Shown piece by piece: positions 1 to 11,191 of a DNA stretch of 64,000 bases. The position numbers and the translations under genes are program-made. The notes below the pieces were generated by a model. That model worked only from the letters and a program-made list of their open reading frames with translations, did not search any database and was not told the origin of the DNA. Position 1 is the stretch's first letter. The number at the start of each line of letters is the position of its first letter. The DNA is from Gigaspora margarita (taxonomy: Eukaryota > Glomeromycota > Glomeromycetes > Diversisporales > Gigasporaceae), in NCBI GenBank assembly GCA_009809945.1, contig WTPW01000400.1, positions 132,670 through 196,669 on the forward strand, in the 5' to 3' direction.

Positions 1-839
1 ATTATCATTGCTGGCAATGTACTAGAGACAATACACTGGTTACGAATATGTACGCAATTGATATTTGCAAAGGAGGAAGAATTATTTTCAGGGTAGTTGT
101 TATATGAAGATTTAATAGGTGAGTCATAATAGATAGGAAATTGATTAGGTAGTAGTAGGATATGATTTGGAACAAGTTTATTTGTACATTTTATTTTAAA
201 CATCTAGGCATTAGGTATTATAATAGCGAGAATGGGTGTATTCGAGGAAGGTCGAGACCATCAATTATTCATCATCGTTACTGTTATTAATAATCGATTT
301 AACATTTTTTGAGATGTCTCTGGAAATAATATGGTGTTGAAGGTTTCGATAATAAATATTATATTCAACATATTTATAATTATTATTTAATTTATATTGA
401 AATTTGATTATTAAATAAATAATTGATCTATTGCTAATAAGTAATTTCTAATTGTGTTTTCTTTAATCTTTCCTGGTTGTACATGATAGAATAAGTTCAT
501 CTTAGAATTTAGATGTGAAATATAAAGTGCTAAACATTAGAATTATAATGTAATAAAGAATTTTAAAAGACTAAAATTTATAGTAATTAAATTATAATTC
601 ATTATGCTTTCCATAACTTCCCAGCGAACATGTTTTTTCTGTTTTTGATTATCTATTTTTTGAAACTTGCCGTTGGCCTTAGATTGGCCAAATTTAAGTG
701 TTCGGCACAATTATACTCTTAATTTTTGCTCAAAGTTTTTTGATAGACTACATTAAAAATGACAAAAATATCTCTTTTCCTATGATTTGACCAAAAATAC
801 TGATTTAAATAAATTATTATTTTTTCAGTATCTATAATT
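1..839. other. A+T-rich stretch without a gene
   Basis: I see no reading frame with coding character, no tRNA-like fold and no clear inverted repeat here. It is plain A+T-rich intergenic DNA with short homopolymer runs. Confidence 0.5.
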
Positions 840-990
840 TAGGGTTAACGTTTTATTAACTGCAGGTATATATTGTTAAATGAACTGTCGGTGAAATAAC
901 TTTTGGTGAAATAACTGTCAGTGAAATAACAATCAGTGAAATAACTGTAATTGAAATGACTAACAGTGAAATGACTGTTAGTTAAGTAAA
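840..990 (+). repeat. Partial MITE of the GGTGAAAT family with 15-bp tandem repeat
   Basis: The first part (TTTAGGGTTAACGTTTTATT, then CTGCAGGTATAT) matches the reverse complement of the interior of the MITE at 8389-8519. It ends in the same GTCGGTGAAAT terminus. From about 885 the terminus is amplified into about seven imperfect 15-bp units of the type GTCAGTGAAATAACT. The opposite inverted end is not visible upstream, so this is a one-ended relic. A short frame reads through the array, but its protein is only the translated repeat. Confidence 0.6.
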
Positions 991-1727
991 TTGGAATCTT
1001 CATAATTCGGTTATAAATTATAATAAATACAGTAAAACTAAACTTTTTCTTGCATGACCTTAACATAACTGAACTATTTAACGTTGGTTTAAAAGTTCCT
1101 GCACTTACTAATTTTACCATCAAATTTCCTGCAATTTCTATTGGTTGTGGAAGCATCTAATCGGAGCATTGAAGTACATTAAAAAATAATCTTCATGATA
1201 TTTTTTATTAAAAGGTTCAATTAATAATTTCTTGTATTCTTTTTTTTCGTTTTTTTTTTTTTTTTTTTGCATCATTGGGCTGAACAAACACACTGAATTT
1301 GTAGATTTCTAATTTAGGCAAATTTACGAATTTAGTGAATTTATACGAATGAAATAGTAACTTTAAAAACGAATACATTTTTGCAGAACAATATTATATC
1401 TCAAATAAGACAGATTTTCTATTTCCATTTTTTACTTATATTCGTAAAGTACCAATAAATATTAAATATTATTAATTAAGAATATTATGCAGTAGAAATT
1501 AACAGTTGCCTCACAAAAGTTTAAGATGGTTACACAAACATAAAAAGAATAATACAAATTTACAAATATACAAATTAACGATACGTTTGTAGCGATAGAG
1601 GTTATTGTAGCTCCAAGCTTATGCATTCCAATATTATGTCCTTTTTTAAAGTCACATAATTGAATATTACTAGGCATGGTCGTGGTTAAATAAGGGTAAT
1701 CGGAAAGGTAAGTAAGTTATATTACGA
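991..1727. other. Intergenic, no gene seen
   Basis: A+T-rich DNA with a long T tract near 1225-1270. Short frames here have no recognisable domain and no supporting context. Confidence 0.45.
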
Positions 1728-1843
1728 TAGGGTGAAACCTGAGTTGTGAAATAGTGAAATCTGCTATGATTATCCGCTTTTATATGATAAAAAAAAACAT
1801 AATAAATGGCGGATTTCACCTTCATAACTCAGGTTCACCCTAT
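1728..1843. mobile_element. Short MITE with GGGTGAAACCTGAGTT inverted ends
   Basis: The left end TAGGGTGAAACCTGAGTTGT faces a right end whose complement is TAGGGTGAACCTGAGTTATG, about 70 bp away. The near-perfect inverted repeat around a short A-rich centre is typical of a non-autonomous DNA transposon. The flanking bases could be a TA or three-base duplication, but the A+T context makes that uncertain. No coding capacity. Confidence 0.65.
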
Positions 1844-3157
1844 TCTATTATATTTATAGCTGTTGATTCAATGAATTATTTTATGATTAGTTTTTTTTAT
1901 AACGTTATATGATATATATATATTTTTTTTTGCATAAAATTTTGATGACATTTATTTGATTTTTGTGTAACTGTCCTAAACTTTTGAAGGTAACTTTACG
2001 TACGTAAGTACGAATGCTAGTTAATGGATAATTGTCAAATGATATCGATATATAAGTTTTGTTATGCTTATGCAATCTATAGATCTATTTAAGAAAAGCT
2101 TTTTTTTGGTAATCCGTTTTTTGGAGTCTTGTTTAAGAAATATTAAGCGAATGAAAGTTCGAATTAAACTTCATTAAATTACCACATATATGTAATACGA
2201 AATTAATTCATTAAATATAACATATAATTCTATCCTTTTTATGATTAATGTTAATTAAACTTTTGAGAACCATGCATAATTCAAGTTTGAATATTTATTG
2301 ATAATTATGAACGCTTGGCAATTTGATGACAAATAAAAATTGCCGCAAAAATTATTATATACTGTATAGTAATGCACATGCAAACTTAAACTTTAAGATT
2401 AATTATTGCGAATGGTTTAAATAATTGGTTATAATCTTTAAACAGACTATTTAAGTAACGTCTTTTCTTGTGACGCTCCAAAATAAAATATTTTACCAAC
2501 AACAAGAAATTTGATGAATGGCTAACTAAGCGATTTTTTTTCAAAAGGAAATTTCAAGTATATTCAAATATCGAAAATCTTTACCAATTAAAATTACTAT
2601 CAATTAATATTGTAGATGACCTAAATTTGAGTTTCACCTGTAAAAAATTTTTTCCAAAAATTTCCGTTATTCCTCCATACTTTTTATGAAAATTCCGTGA
2701 ATCTGCAACATGATTGACATAATCCAGACAAGACGAATAATCTTCATTATTTAAGGTTATAAATTACATTTATAGAAAAAACACGGAATATAAAGCACGG
2801 ATTAACTTTTTTATAGGGGTCACCATAGTTTCAATCTAAAATTCCTACTATTTATTATACTTAGTTTCACCAGTTTTACCAGCATTCGCCAAATTTTCAT
2901 TAGCTTCATCTGCAACTCTCAATTATGCATATAAGAGAAACTAATTGATTTTCTTGTGTATTTATATTTGTAATATAAGTACTAATTTAAAATTATTTAC
3001 TATAACACATATTATAAGGATCTATCTTTGTCAATACGTAGATTATATTGTAGATTTTATTCATTTCTTTCATTTTTGTGTATCAATAAATACGCTTATC
3101 TAAACCCAACATATTATTTCTATTAAAGTGAAATGTTAATCATTAGTATTTAACTTT
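1844..3157. other. Intergenic, no gene seen
   Basis: A+T-rich sequence with no coding frame, RNA gene or clear inverted-repeat element that I can support. Confidence 0.45.
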
Positions 3158-3324
3158 AATTTTTATTAAACGTATTTAATATGAATTTCAACAACTTTAT
3201 CATTTTATCAGCGAGTTATTAACCTGAAAATTAATTTCTTAATTTTTATTAAACGTATTTAATATGAATTTCAACAACTTTATCATTTTTATCAGCGAGT
3301 TATTAACCTGAAAATTAATTTCTT
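3158..3324. repeat. Recent 83-bp tandem duplication
   Basis: Two copies of a unit beginning AATTTTTATTAAACGTATTT lie head to tail at 3158-3240 and 3241-3324. They differ only by one extra T in the second copy. This near-identity, in a region where other repeats are heavily decayed, indicates a recent duplication or a polymorphic locus. Confidence 0.85.
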
Positions 3325-5191
3325 ATATTTCTTATGAACATCCTAAGAGTGGATTAAAGATTATCTTTAAATTTACATATTAATACAATAGACAATATAT
3401 CCAAAAAAAGAATATTAAACAAATTATTAAATATATGGTTATTATTAATTTTATTATTATATTTCTATCGAATTTTATTTTTATTTATAATCTAATCTGC
3501 AATTTATAATCTTTATTGTTTTTTGAAACTTGCTTAAATAATTTGATGTAATAATAATTTGACTCGTGCTAATTCGTCATTCACGAATTAAACGAATTAA
3601 GATACGGTGAAACTAACAGATAATTCATGATTGGATCAATTCAGATTATGTTTGTTACTTTAAGTCGGAAAATTTATGTGTGCATCTCTTTGTAAACTTT
3701 AAATACCCGATAGATTTTCCTGCATGCAAAAGATTTACCATCTTAAGGTCTGTGCACTTTAATAATTCTTATTTGAGATATTCCGACAAAGATCAGCGAA
3801 TCCGTATATACAAATAGAATGCACAGTAACCATAACCATAACCATTCATGCATGTCATCCGAATTCGTGATACTCCAAAGATTTAAATTGCTTAACAATT
3901 AGATAACGCAAATTGATTTACAGATTAAAAATCACATGATTAATATAAATTTCGGTGGATTTGGAATTTCCCTAGTTAAATTAGGGTTAGGGTTAGTGTG
4001 TTCATATGATAAAATTAACTCCCAAAATGGGGGTTTTATATAAATTCCGAATCCACTTAAATTCCATTTCCACTTACAATTATCTTACCCAGGTGCGCCA
4101 ACAAAATTTCACTATCACGTGACAACAAGTAAAATTTATATGTTAAGCTATGACTTGAAATATTAGAGATAGGTTTAGACGTTTGTATAATAAAATCGGT
4201 CAAGAAAACTTTTTGTTAGTACACGAAAAGCAGTTTCTCATGTATTTTTTTTTGCGAAACAAGAAATTTTTAAAAAGCAAACGTCTGATTTGAATCTTCC
4301 CAATCGTGTTACGTTACACAAACTCGCGGTTCATCATTGGCTAACTTGGGTAGCTAAATACTATTCGGTTTTAGACGCCAAGGGCTGCTGTCAAGATCTG
4401 CAACATGTGAGGTTTTCGACACAGCTAATCAAAAGCAATTAATGCACAAACGCTAATTTATATTATAGTTATTACTAAAGTTACATTACAGTTTCGTAAA
4501 TGATAATTTCATAATTCAACAATTCACCGCAAAAATTAAAAAAAAAAAACAATCACATTTTTTAAAAATCTTGAATGAACATGACGTTTGCAAATTTGTT
4601 AGAATAGTCCAAGTTAATAGATGCTCAAATAGCAAATCTCACCCTGATGATCATAAATTATAACCATACATCATGGACTTGAGATTTTTAGTAATTTCTA
4701 TTTTAGATACGACAAACTCTTGATTACTTAAAACAGCAAAATGAAATAACCTAAACTTCACATACTAACACCTATTTGGATGAACTTAATTTTAGAAATG
4801 ACCAATTAAAATCATTAAAACTCACAAACCCAGGATTGATATTCTGCAAATCTTGGATCATCATTATACACTTATGATCAACAATATGCACGTTGACTAA
4901 TACGTGACTAATAAATTATCTAATACTAAGTTAAGATTGTTAAGATTACTTTGTACAAGTCTAAATGCCATTGTTACATTAACCTAATTGAATTAGTTTA
5001 GAATGCTTATACTGTATATTCACAAACCTATTTTATTTTTCTTTTTAATAAAAACCAATAATTCCCGAGAAAAAATTTTTTTATTTTATGTAAGCAAATA
5101 GATGAAACTGCAATGTCTGCATAAATTCATGACCAGTAAATGTAATCATTATATTAAAAACTAATATTAAAAAAAATAATATCAAAACCTG
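3325..5191. other. Intergenic, no gene seen
   Basis: Apart from the small inverted-repeat element at 3955-4056, I see no gene or RNA here. The last few hundred bases are the upstream region of the receptor-like gene at 5353. Confidence 0.45.
3955..4056. mobile_element. Tiny inverted-repeat element with telomere-like core
   Basis: GTGGATTTGGAATTT at 3955-3969 is inverted as AAATTCCGAATCCAC at 4042-4056 with one mismatch. Between them lies TTAGGGTTAGGGTTAG. It is probably a MITE. The TTAGGG units are too few and too internal to be a telomere. Confidence 0.45.
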
Positions 5192-5200
5192 TATAAATAG
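5192..5200 (+). promoter_or_regulatory. Probable TATA box of the receptor-like gene
   Basis: TATAAATAG lies about 150 bp before the ATG of the seven-transmembrane gene at 5353. It is the best TATA-like match in the near upstream region. In such A+T-rich DNA a chance match is quite possible. Confidence 0.35.
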
Positions 5201-5352
5201 ACGTTGATTATCAACTCAAAATTATCGAATGGATGGTCTCTTTATTAAAAATCTGTATTAAAAATAAGTACTCTCTCCAATTTTTTTTTTGATATCCCAC
5301 CTAACTAAATTCTTTCATTCGCCCTATGTCTTATAATAACCATCAATTCAAA

Positions 5353-7250
5353 ATGTTGTCAACAAAATATTTCAAGCTCTTTTTATTATTTATTTTAATA
5401 TTCAAAAACTTTGTGAGTGCACAAGAATCTCATGTTGATCTTTACGAGGGTAAATTAGTTATTATATAATCTTTTTTACATTTTTACAATTATTTGACTT
5501 ACATTTATATTTCTAAATAATTTTATTAGTTGATCCCGTTGGATTCTTAAGCGTAGTCATATTTGCTCACATATTCGTGCCTCTTGGATTTATTGGAGTA
5601 TTATTCATGCTCATAAGAATCTATTTTAGGTGGTCACTTAAGCGTAAATCTTTGTCAATGGCCCTTAGAGTTCCTTTTTATTTGAGCATCTTGGGTAAGA
5701 ATTTTCTGGAAATTTTTATTATAACCTGTTTTGAGATCATGTTTTTCAAAAAATGTGATCAAGATATAGATTTTTGATTCTTTTTCACATCTTTTGAAAT
5801 TATTGTTAAAACTTGACACATATCCGAATTAATTAACATTAGTATTATTCAATGATCTCGGTTATAATTTTCATTATGCATTTATATTTGATTATCTAAA
5901 ACGTAACCTAACTATATATATATATATATATACTCTTTAGATTTTGGTTTCTTGGTTTTCCAAGCAATTACCGATGTAAGTTATATCGTTAGATATATAT
6001 TTAATTCGGAAAAATAATATCGACTTATACTAATGACAATTTAATACTTTTACCTTTTAATTTCCTTTAATTAGGGTTATCTTGCAATAAATCATACAGC
6101 AATGTCTGGTACAACCTGTAAAAGATATGCTACTGTAACAGTTGCATTTACACTTTTTCATAGGCTAATTATCGCTGGCATTTCTGTAATTACATATCTC
6201 AGGTAAAAGAAATAAATCTATTATAAAATATTAATAATAATAATAATAATAATAATTTTTTAATTAATAAAAATTATTTATATATTAGAGTTTGTAGAAA
6301 TAAAGTTTGTGACACTGGTAGATACGATTGGAAATTATTTTTACCTGTGGCTGTCTTATCAATATTTATTGCAGTCTCTGCCTACGATACTTATGGCCCC
6401 GTTATTTATTGGTATATATATTTCTCTTATTTTTATTATTCCTTGATTCATAAATTAATAATTTTAACGATAAATTTGATAAATTTTCAATTTTTCAATA
6501 GGTGCGCCGCATTACCAAATACAATAGCCATTCCGATATCTTCTATTTGTATGACTATTATTGTACTCTCTATATGTTCATTCTGTTATATCCAAACCAT
6601 TCGAGCCATTCGAGACATTAAAAAACAACAGTCCTCTGTTGCTATAGTCAGTGGTGTAGTTGGTAATAAATCTACTACACATTCTCCTATAGATTCTGTT
6701 GAAATTAAAGTCTCTAAAAAGGTTATGGGATATATACTTGTGTTTATATTACAATGGGTGAGTAATTCTTATTTTATTTTTTTTTATTTTAATAATTACT
6801 TTTATTTTAAAAATTTTTTTGTTTATTAATTTTAATATTGCATTCGCAATATATTTTTTCTAATTTTAAAGGTTCCCGCTATACCATATGACATTTGTCA
6901 ATTTTTTGGACGTGCTGGCGCTTGGGTTTATTGCATGGTTATTATATCGATTAATATGGGTGTAAGTAATTTCTATTTATTTTCTCATTAGTTTGTTACC
7001 TTTCTTATGCTCATTATTTTATATTCATTGGTTTTTTTTCATTTATTAGCCCATTGGAAATGCAATATTTTATGTAATGAATGAAGGATGGAGTCGTTAT
7101 GGCAGTGAAATTAATACCTCTGCTTATGATAGTGTAACTGATAAAAGTAGTACAAAGGTTGATAGTAAAAATTCTACAATTCCTAATTATGATGATAATA
7201 TGAAATTCATAGATATTGAAAATGGTTCTTTTGATATTGAAAAAAATTAA
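5353..7250 (+). CDS. Seven-transmembrane receptor-like protein, eight exons
   Basis: I join exons 5353-5449, 5530-5694, 5941-5975, 6075-6202, 6289-6411, 6502-6757, 6872-6961 and 7050-7250. All introns are GT-AG and the frame stays open, giving 364 residues. The start is supported by a hydrophobic signal peptide (about residues 1-23, ending near VSAQES). Seven hydrophobic segments follow at about 35-65, 76-103, 115-143, 155-182, 187-220, 256-280 and 284-309. The loop after segment 5 is hydrophilic (IRAIRDIKKQQ), and segment 7 ends in PIGNAIFYV, placed like the NPxxY region of G protein-coupled receptors. The tail is Ser/Asp-rich and likely cytoplasmic. The fold suggests a plasma-membrane GPCR-like sensor. 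Ligand and exact fungal class cannot be told from sequence. TATA repeats and an AAT microsatellite lie in introns 3 and 5. An AATAAA at 7552 could serve polyadenylation. Confidence 0.85.
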
Positions 7251-8059
7251 TTGTTGTCTCAAAAATATTTGTTCTAAAATTTTAATAAGCAAATTCTTAT
7301 ATAATCTTATAAGTGTCTTTAACTTTCTTATTAAACATTAATAATTTATTAATTTGATAAGTTTAGTTTATATAGTACAATAGTAATATTACAGCACAGT
7401 GTAATTAGTCTGGATTTGTTGTTGATCATTTCTAAATTCTAAATTTGTAATTTTTATGTTTTATGCCACTTCACATTTCATTCGTATACTGTAACACGTG
7501 TTAATTCAAGATCACACTTTAGCATGTTATAGAATGCATATTAAGAGTTTAAATAAAGTTTCGATCATATTTTCAATTGTATAATTTATAACTTTTATTT
7601 ATTAATTAAATATTTTTACTAATGAATATCAATTGCTGTTCTAAATTTAGTAAAGTTTAAAAGTTAAATTTTAATCAATTTTTTATTGGTTTGAAATTAA
7701 ATTTAGAAATTGCTAATTTACACTATGGTGATTATTATCTATAAATTTAATATTTTAAAATTTGACTTATAAATCCATCTTTTGAACTTTAATGGAAAAT
7801 TTTTTATAAAATTTTCTATAAGCTACTGTATATTTCTTGTCCCATTATTAATTTTACTTTAATGCTAATTATAAAAAAATTATTAAGAAAAAAATAAAGA
7901 ACAAAAAATTATAACTACGATATTACTTAAAATAAAATTCAATAATAACATAAATAGTAAAAAAATATTAATTTTAAATTTTTGAAAGGTATTATAACCT
8001 TGTAGTACAACTATTCTTCTCTATAATCACTTTCTATATAATTACAATCTCTATATAAT
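7251..8059. other. 3' flank and intergenic DNA
   Basis: This is the downstream flank of the receptor-like gene, including AATAAA at 7552, followed by A+T-rich DNA. No further gene is seen before the transposon at 8062. Confidence 0.45.
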
Positions 8060-8158
8060 TACAGTAAAACCTCTATAAGTGCACGTATTTGGGACTAAAC
8101 TTTATCAACGTGCACTTAGAGAACAATAATAAAAGTCATTTATAGAGATTATGTAATT

Positions 8159-8327
8159 CTAGGAAAATGGGAACCATTTAAAGTCCGAAGGACAAATATA
8201 TTACACAATAAGCATCTGTTTTGATTATTTTATGTTACACCTGATCTATCCAATCAGAAGTTAGAATTTGCCAACACACAGACATCGGGTGTACTATGGC
8301 TCTACCTGTAGTGTCCTTCGGACAATA
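8159..8327 (-). mobile_element. Helitron-like non-autonomous element, copy 1
   Basis: On the minus strand it opens with ATTGTCCGAAGGAC and closes with GTCCTTCGGAC, then a hairpin AAATGG-TTC-CCATTT and TTCCTAG. The terminal hairpin followed by CTAG matches the known 3' end of Helitrons. The sister element at 8759 provides an empty site (ATAATTGGGCC), which localises the insertion to the AATT step at about 8156-8331. The two other copies are at 11192 and 34455. No Rep/helicase coding is present. Confidence 0.6.
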
Positions 8328-8388
8328 AATTGGGCCCAAATATGAGCATGCATTTAAAGAGGGTGTGCGCTTATAGGATCCGCCTTAT

Positions 8389-8519
8389 TTCACCGACAAT
8401 CATTTCATCACACCAAGTGACAATTTACTAAAAATACATACCTGCAACTAATAAAACGCCAATCCTAACCCTATGTGATGTCAGCTAAGTGAACTTTCAG
8501 TGAAATGATTGTTGGTGAA
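8389..8519. mobile_element. MITE with TTCACCGACAATCATTTC ends
   Basis: The left end TTCACCGACAATCATTTCA is inverted at the right end (TGAAATGATTGTTGGTGAA). Related copies lie at 840-990 and 37476-37603. The interior contains CCTAACCCTAT. It is nested in the pogo-like MITE, so it is the younger of the two. Confidence 0.7.
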
Positions 8520-8758
8520 GTGACCAGCACCGCACTTATAGAGGGGTGCACTTATAGAGATCTTACTATACATTAAATTTTGAATAAATTTATTAATAAA
8601 CCTATAAAAAATACTACTGTTTAAGCAATTAAATAAATTTTTTATAAATATATATTTTTTGCATAAAACTACTAAGTAATTTTAAAAAAGTAAATCTATA
8701 TAATTACAATAAATAGTTTTTATAAAAGCAGTATACAAATAATTCAACAAACTAAATA

Positions 8759-8919
8759 TAGTCAAACCTCTTTAAGTACCCTCTACTTCAATAATGTGCA
8801 TAAGAGAATAATAAGAAAAGTGCATTTATAGAGGTCAAGTATATAATTGGGCCTGCATTTGAGTGTGCATTTAGAGATGATGTGCACTTATTGAGGGTGC
8901 ACTTGGAGAGGTCTAACTT
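8759..8919. mobile_element. pogo/Tigger-like MITE, short copy
   Basis: The ends are TAGTCAAACCTCTTTAAGT and its complement-facing GGAGAGGTCTAACTT, each next to TA. Internal TGCATTTA and TGCACTTA motifs show that it is a sister of 8062-8568. It preserves the unoccupied site of the Helitron-like insertion found in that copy. Confidence 0.7.
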
Positions 8920-8934
8920 TATATATATTATAAA

Positions 8935-9800
8935 TTTATGGGAATGGTAATATAAAAAAATTGTTAAGTTGTTCTCCAAGAAACAGCTAGAGTTCAAATC
9001 CTAACTTAATAGTAATAGTTTTAGAAAATAGACCTGTGTTTTAATAACATCAATCAGTTGGATATATTACTTGTAACTTTGGTACTAGTGTCTAAAATAC
9101 TGTAGGACCTTTTAGATACAGTTGTATATATTATATAAACAAATCCAATAAACCAGAGAAATTAAAACTTGTTTAACAAGATCTAAACAAGAAAGTAATA
9201 AAGATCTTTAATAGTGATATCAAAATAGAACTTCAAAAATTGAAGATTAAAAAATTAAATGATAAACCCTAAAAAAGAAGTATTTACCAACCTGGCAATT
9301 AGAACTATTACACTAGAGAAAAAGTCTAAAAGCAAAATTCAAAAAAAAATACCATTATATTATCTAATGTTAAGTTAATTTGACCTGTTTAGGCTAATTA
9401 GTTTGGTAGTTTGGGGATTAATTTAAGAACTAAAGAAAAAGTAATAGTAAGCATCAGAGTTAGAATAAATCTTGCAAGAGTAGTAGATTAGTAACAGTTC
9501 AATAGTATATTTTGACTACAATTATATGAGTAAAGCTTTAGTACAATTATTTAATCTATCTAATCTAGTAGCTTTAAAAATAGGATATAGAATTCTTATG
9601 CTAGGAAAATTTAATATAAATAAATCTAGCTATTAATATTGTAATCAGAGAATATAAATAGATAATTTTTAAATAAATTATAGTTATAGCAGCTATATAG
9701 AATCTTTGAATTAACTACTTAAATTAGACAATCTAAATTTGTATATAGAGCTAGTTATGCTCTTATTGTAATTCAAAATATAATAAATCAAGAATATATA
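8935..9800 (+). repeat. SINE-like repeat X, copy 1 (most decayed)
   Basis: This shares blocks in the same order with 21000-22875 (+) and 27785-29385 (-). Examples are GAGTTCAAATCCT near 8991, ATCAGTTGGATATATTAC, TACCAACCTGGCAATTAG and GTTTGGTAGTTTGGGGATT. The GTTCAAATC block fits the RNA polymerase III B box, suggesting a tRNA-derived head. Compared with copy 3, most G/C positions have become A/T. Boundaries are approximate because the ends are eroded. Confidence 0.6.
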
Positions 9801-11191
9801 AAAAATATATTAATTAATAAAAACTTTTAATTAATCAACTTTTTTGTTAATTATTATGATCGAATTTTAGAAAAAGCCAAAATTGACAAAAGTTCTCCGA
9901 GGTATATAAAATACAAGCAAAATAGTAATATATATTAAAATTTTTTGAACTATAAATAAGCTAATAAGTTTTTGTATTAATATTTAAATATAAATAAATA
10001 TTGCAATAAAAAGCAAATATCTAAATCAGAGTATTTAGCTACTTTAAGTATCTAAAATAGTACTTGTAATACTATAAAAACAGCTAAATTAAATTAAATA
10101 AATTTTTTTTATTTTATGAATATATAAAATAAAATTAAATCAATTCTATTTAAATTTGGTTATATAATTGTTGTAATATTGAAGTACTATTTTAAATAAT
10201 AAAATAGTTAGATAATCTAATCTAAATCTACTTTAATTCTGCAATTACTAATATATATTTTTAATTGCTATAAAATATATTCTAAATTAAATATTAAATT
10301 TTGGAATTATTAAATAATAGATTAAGTAATTAATCAAAAACTTATTTAAATCAATTTTTTAAAGCTAGTTAAACTCAATTTATATATGTATATTTTAGGC
10401 AACATGTCTTAGATTAATACTATATTAATATAAGAAATAAAGCATATCAGATATAGTATTCTGGATTAAAAAAATAGAAGAAAAATTTAACTAATTATTT
10501 TTCAATATATAGTTAATAAAAGCAGAGTAATTAAGCAAGAAATATATAGGTTTAAATAATAAATGCAGTCATATTTGGGTTATATACTTATTGGGTTATA
10601 TCCCAATTTGAGTTATATCTAGTATTTAAAATTCAAATTTTAATATGCAGAAAAACTTAGCAATTCTTGTAAACATAATAAAAAATTCAAAAAATTATAC
10701 ATAATATGTACAACACATAATAAAATGCAAATTCCTAAAAATTTTTGCTTATGAAATTAACTTTCAATCTGCATTCTGTAGATTCCACATATAGATTTTA
10801 AATACTAGTTATATTCCCAGATTTAAACAAGATAAATTTCTTTTTTTAATATATTTTTATATATTTTATATATTGTTATATCTCTACCTTAGTTATATTT
10901 CCAAAAATGCTCTAAAAAAAGGGTAATATAACTCAGATATAACTATATACAAAAAGTTAGGGCTGTATCATCAATTAGCTAATTGTTTTTTATTAGAAAC
11001 ATACTCTCTCTCCTCTTTTAATATATAAATAGTCAGGTTCTTTATATATAATTTCAACTTTTTTTCTCTCTAAAAAATCATCTAATTTTTGATACTCCTC
11101 TTAGAAAATAATAGCTAGCTAAGAGTAAATTGAATAATGCTTAAGAAAATAACAATAACTATAATAGCTGCACTATAATCTATATATTATA
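9801..11191. other. Heavily A+T-decayed repeat DNA, no gene
   Basis: No coding frame survives. A probable inverted-repeat element lies at about 10560-10820: the left part contains TTATATCTAGTATTTAAAAT and the right part contains its complement-like ATTTTAAATACTAGTTATAT. The remainder looks like old, unrecognisable repeat DNA. Confidence 0.4.

Larger units (their letters stand above)
8062..8568. mobile_element. pogo/Tigger-like MITE, carrying two nested elements
   Basis: The left end CAGTAAAACCTCTATAAGTG is preceded by TA. The right end, read on the minus strand, is TAGTAAGATCTCTATAAGTG and is followed by TA. TA duplication plus CAGT-AACCTC ends fits Tc1/mariner-class pogo/Tigger elements, an assignment from known terminal patterns only. 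Interior TGCACTTA motifs recur in the neighbour at 8759. The element has been split by the Helitron-like insertion at 8159-8327 and the MITE at 8389-8519. No transposase frame is present. Confidence 0.7.

Noticed and set aside
3979-3995. Telomere end
   Set aside because: Only two to three TTAGGG units, internal to a small inverted-repeat element, with ordinary DNA on both sides.
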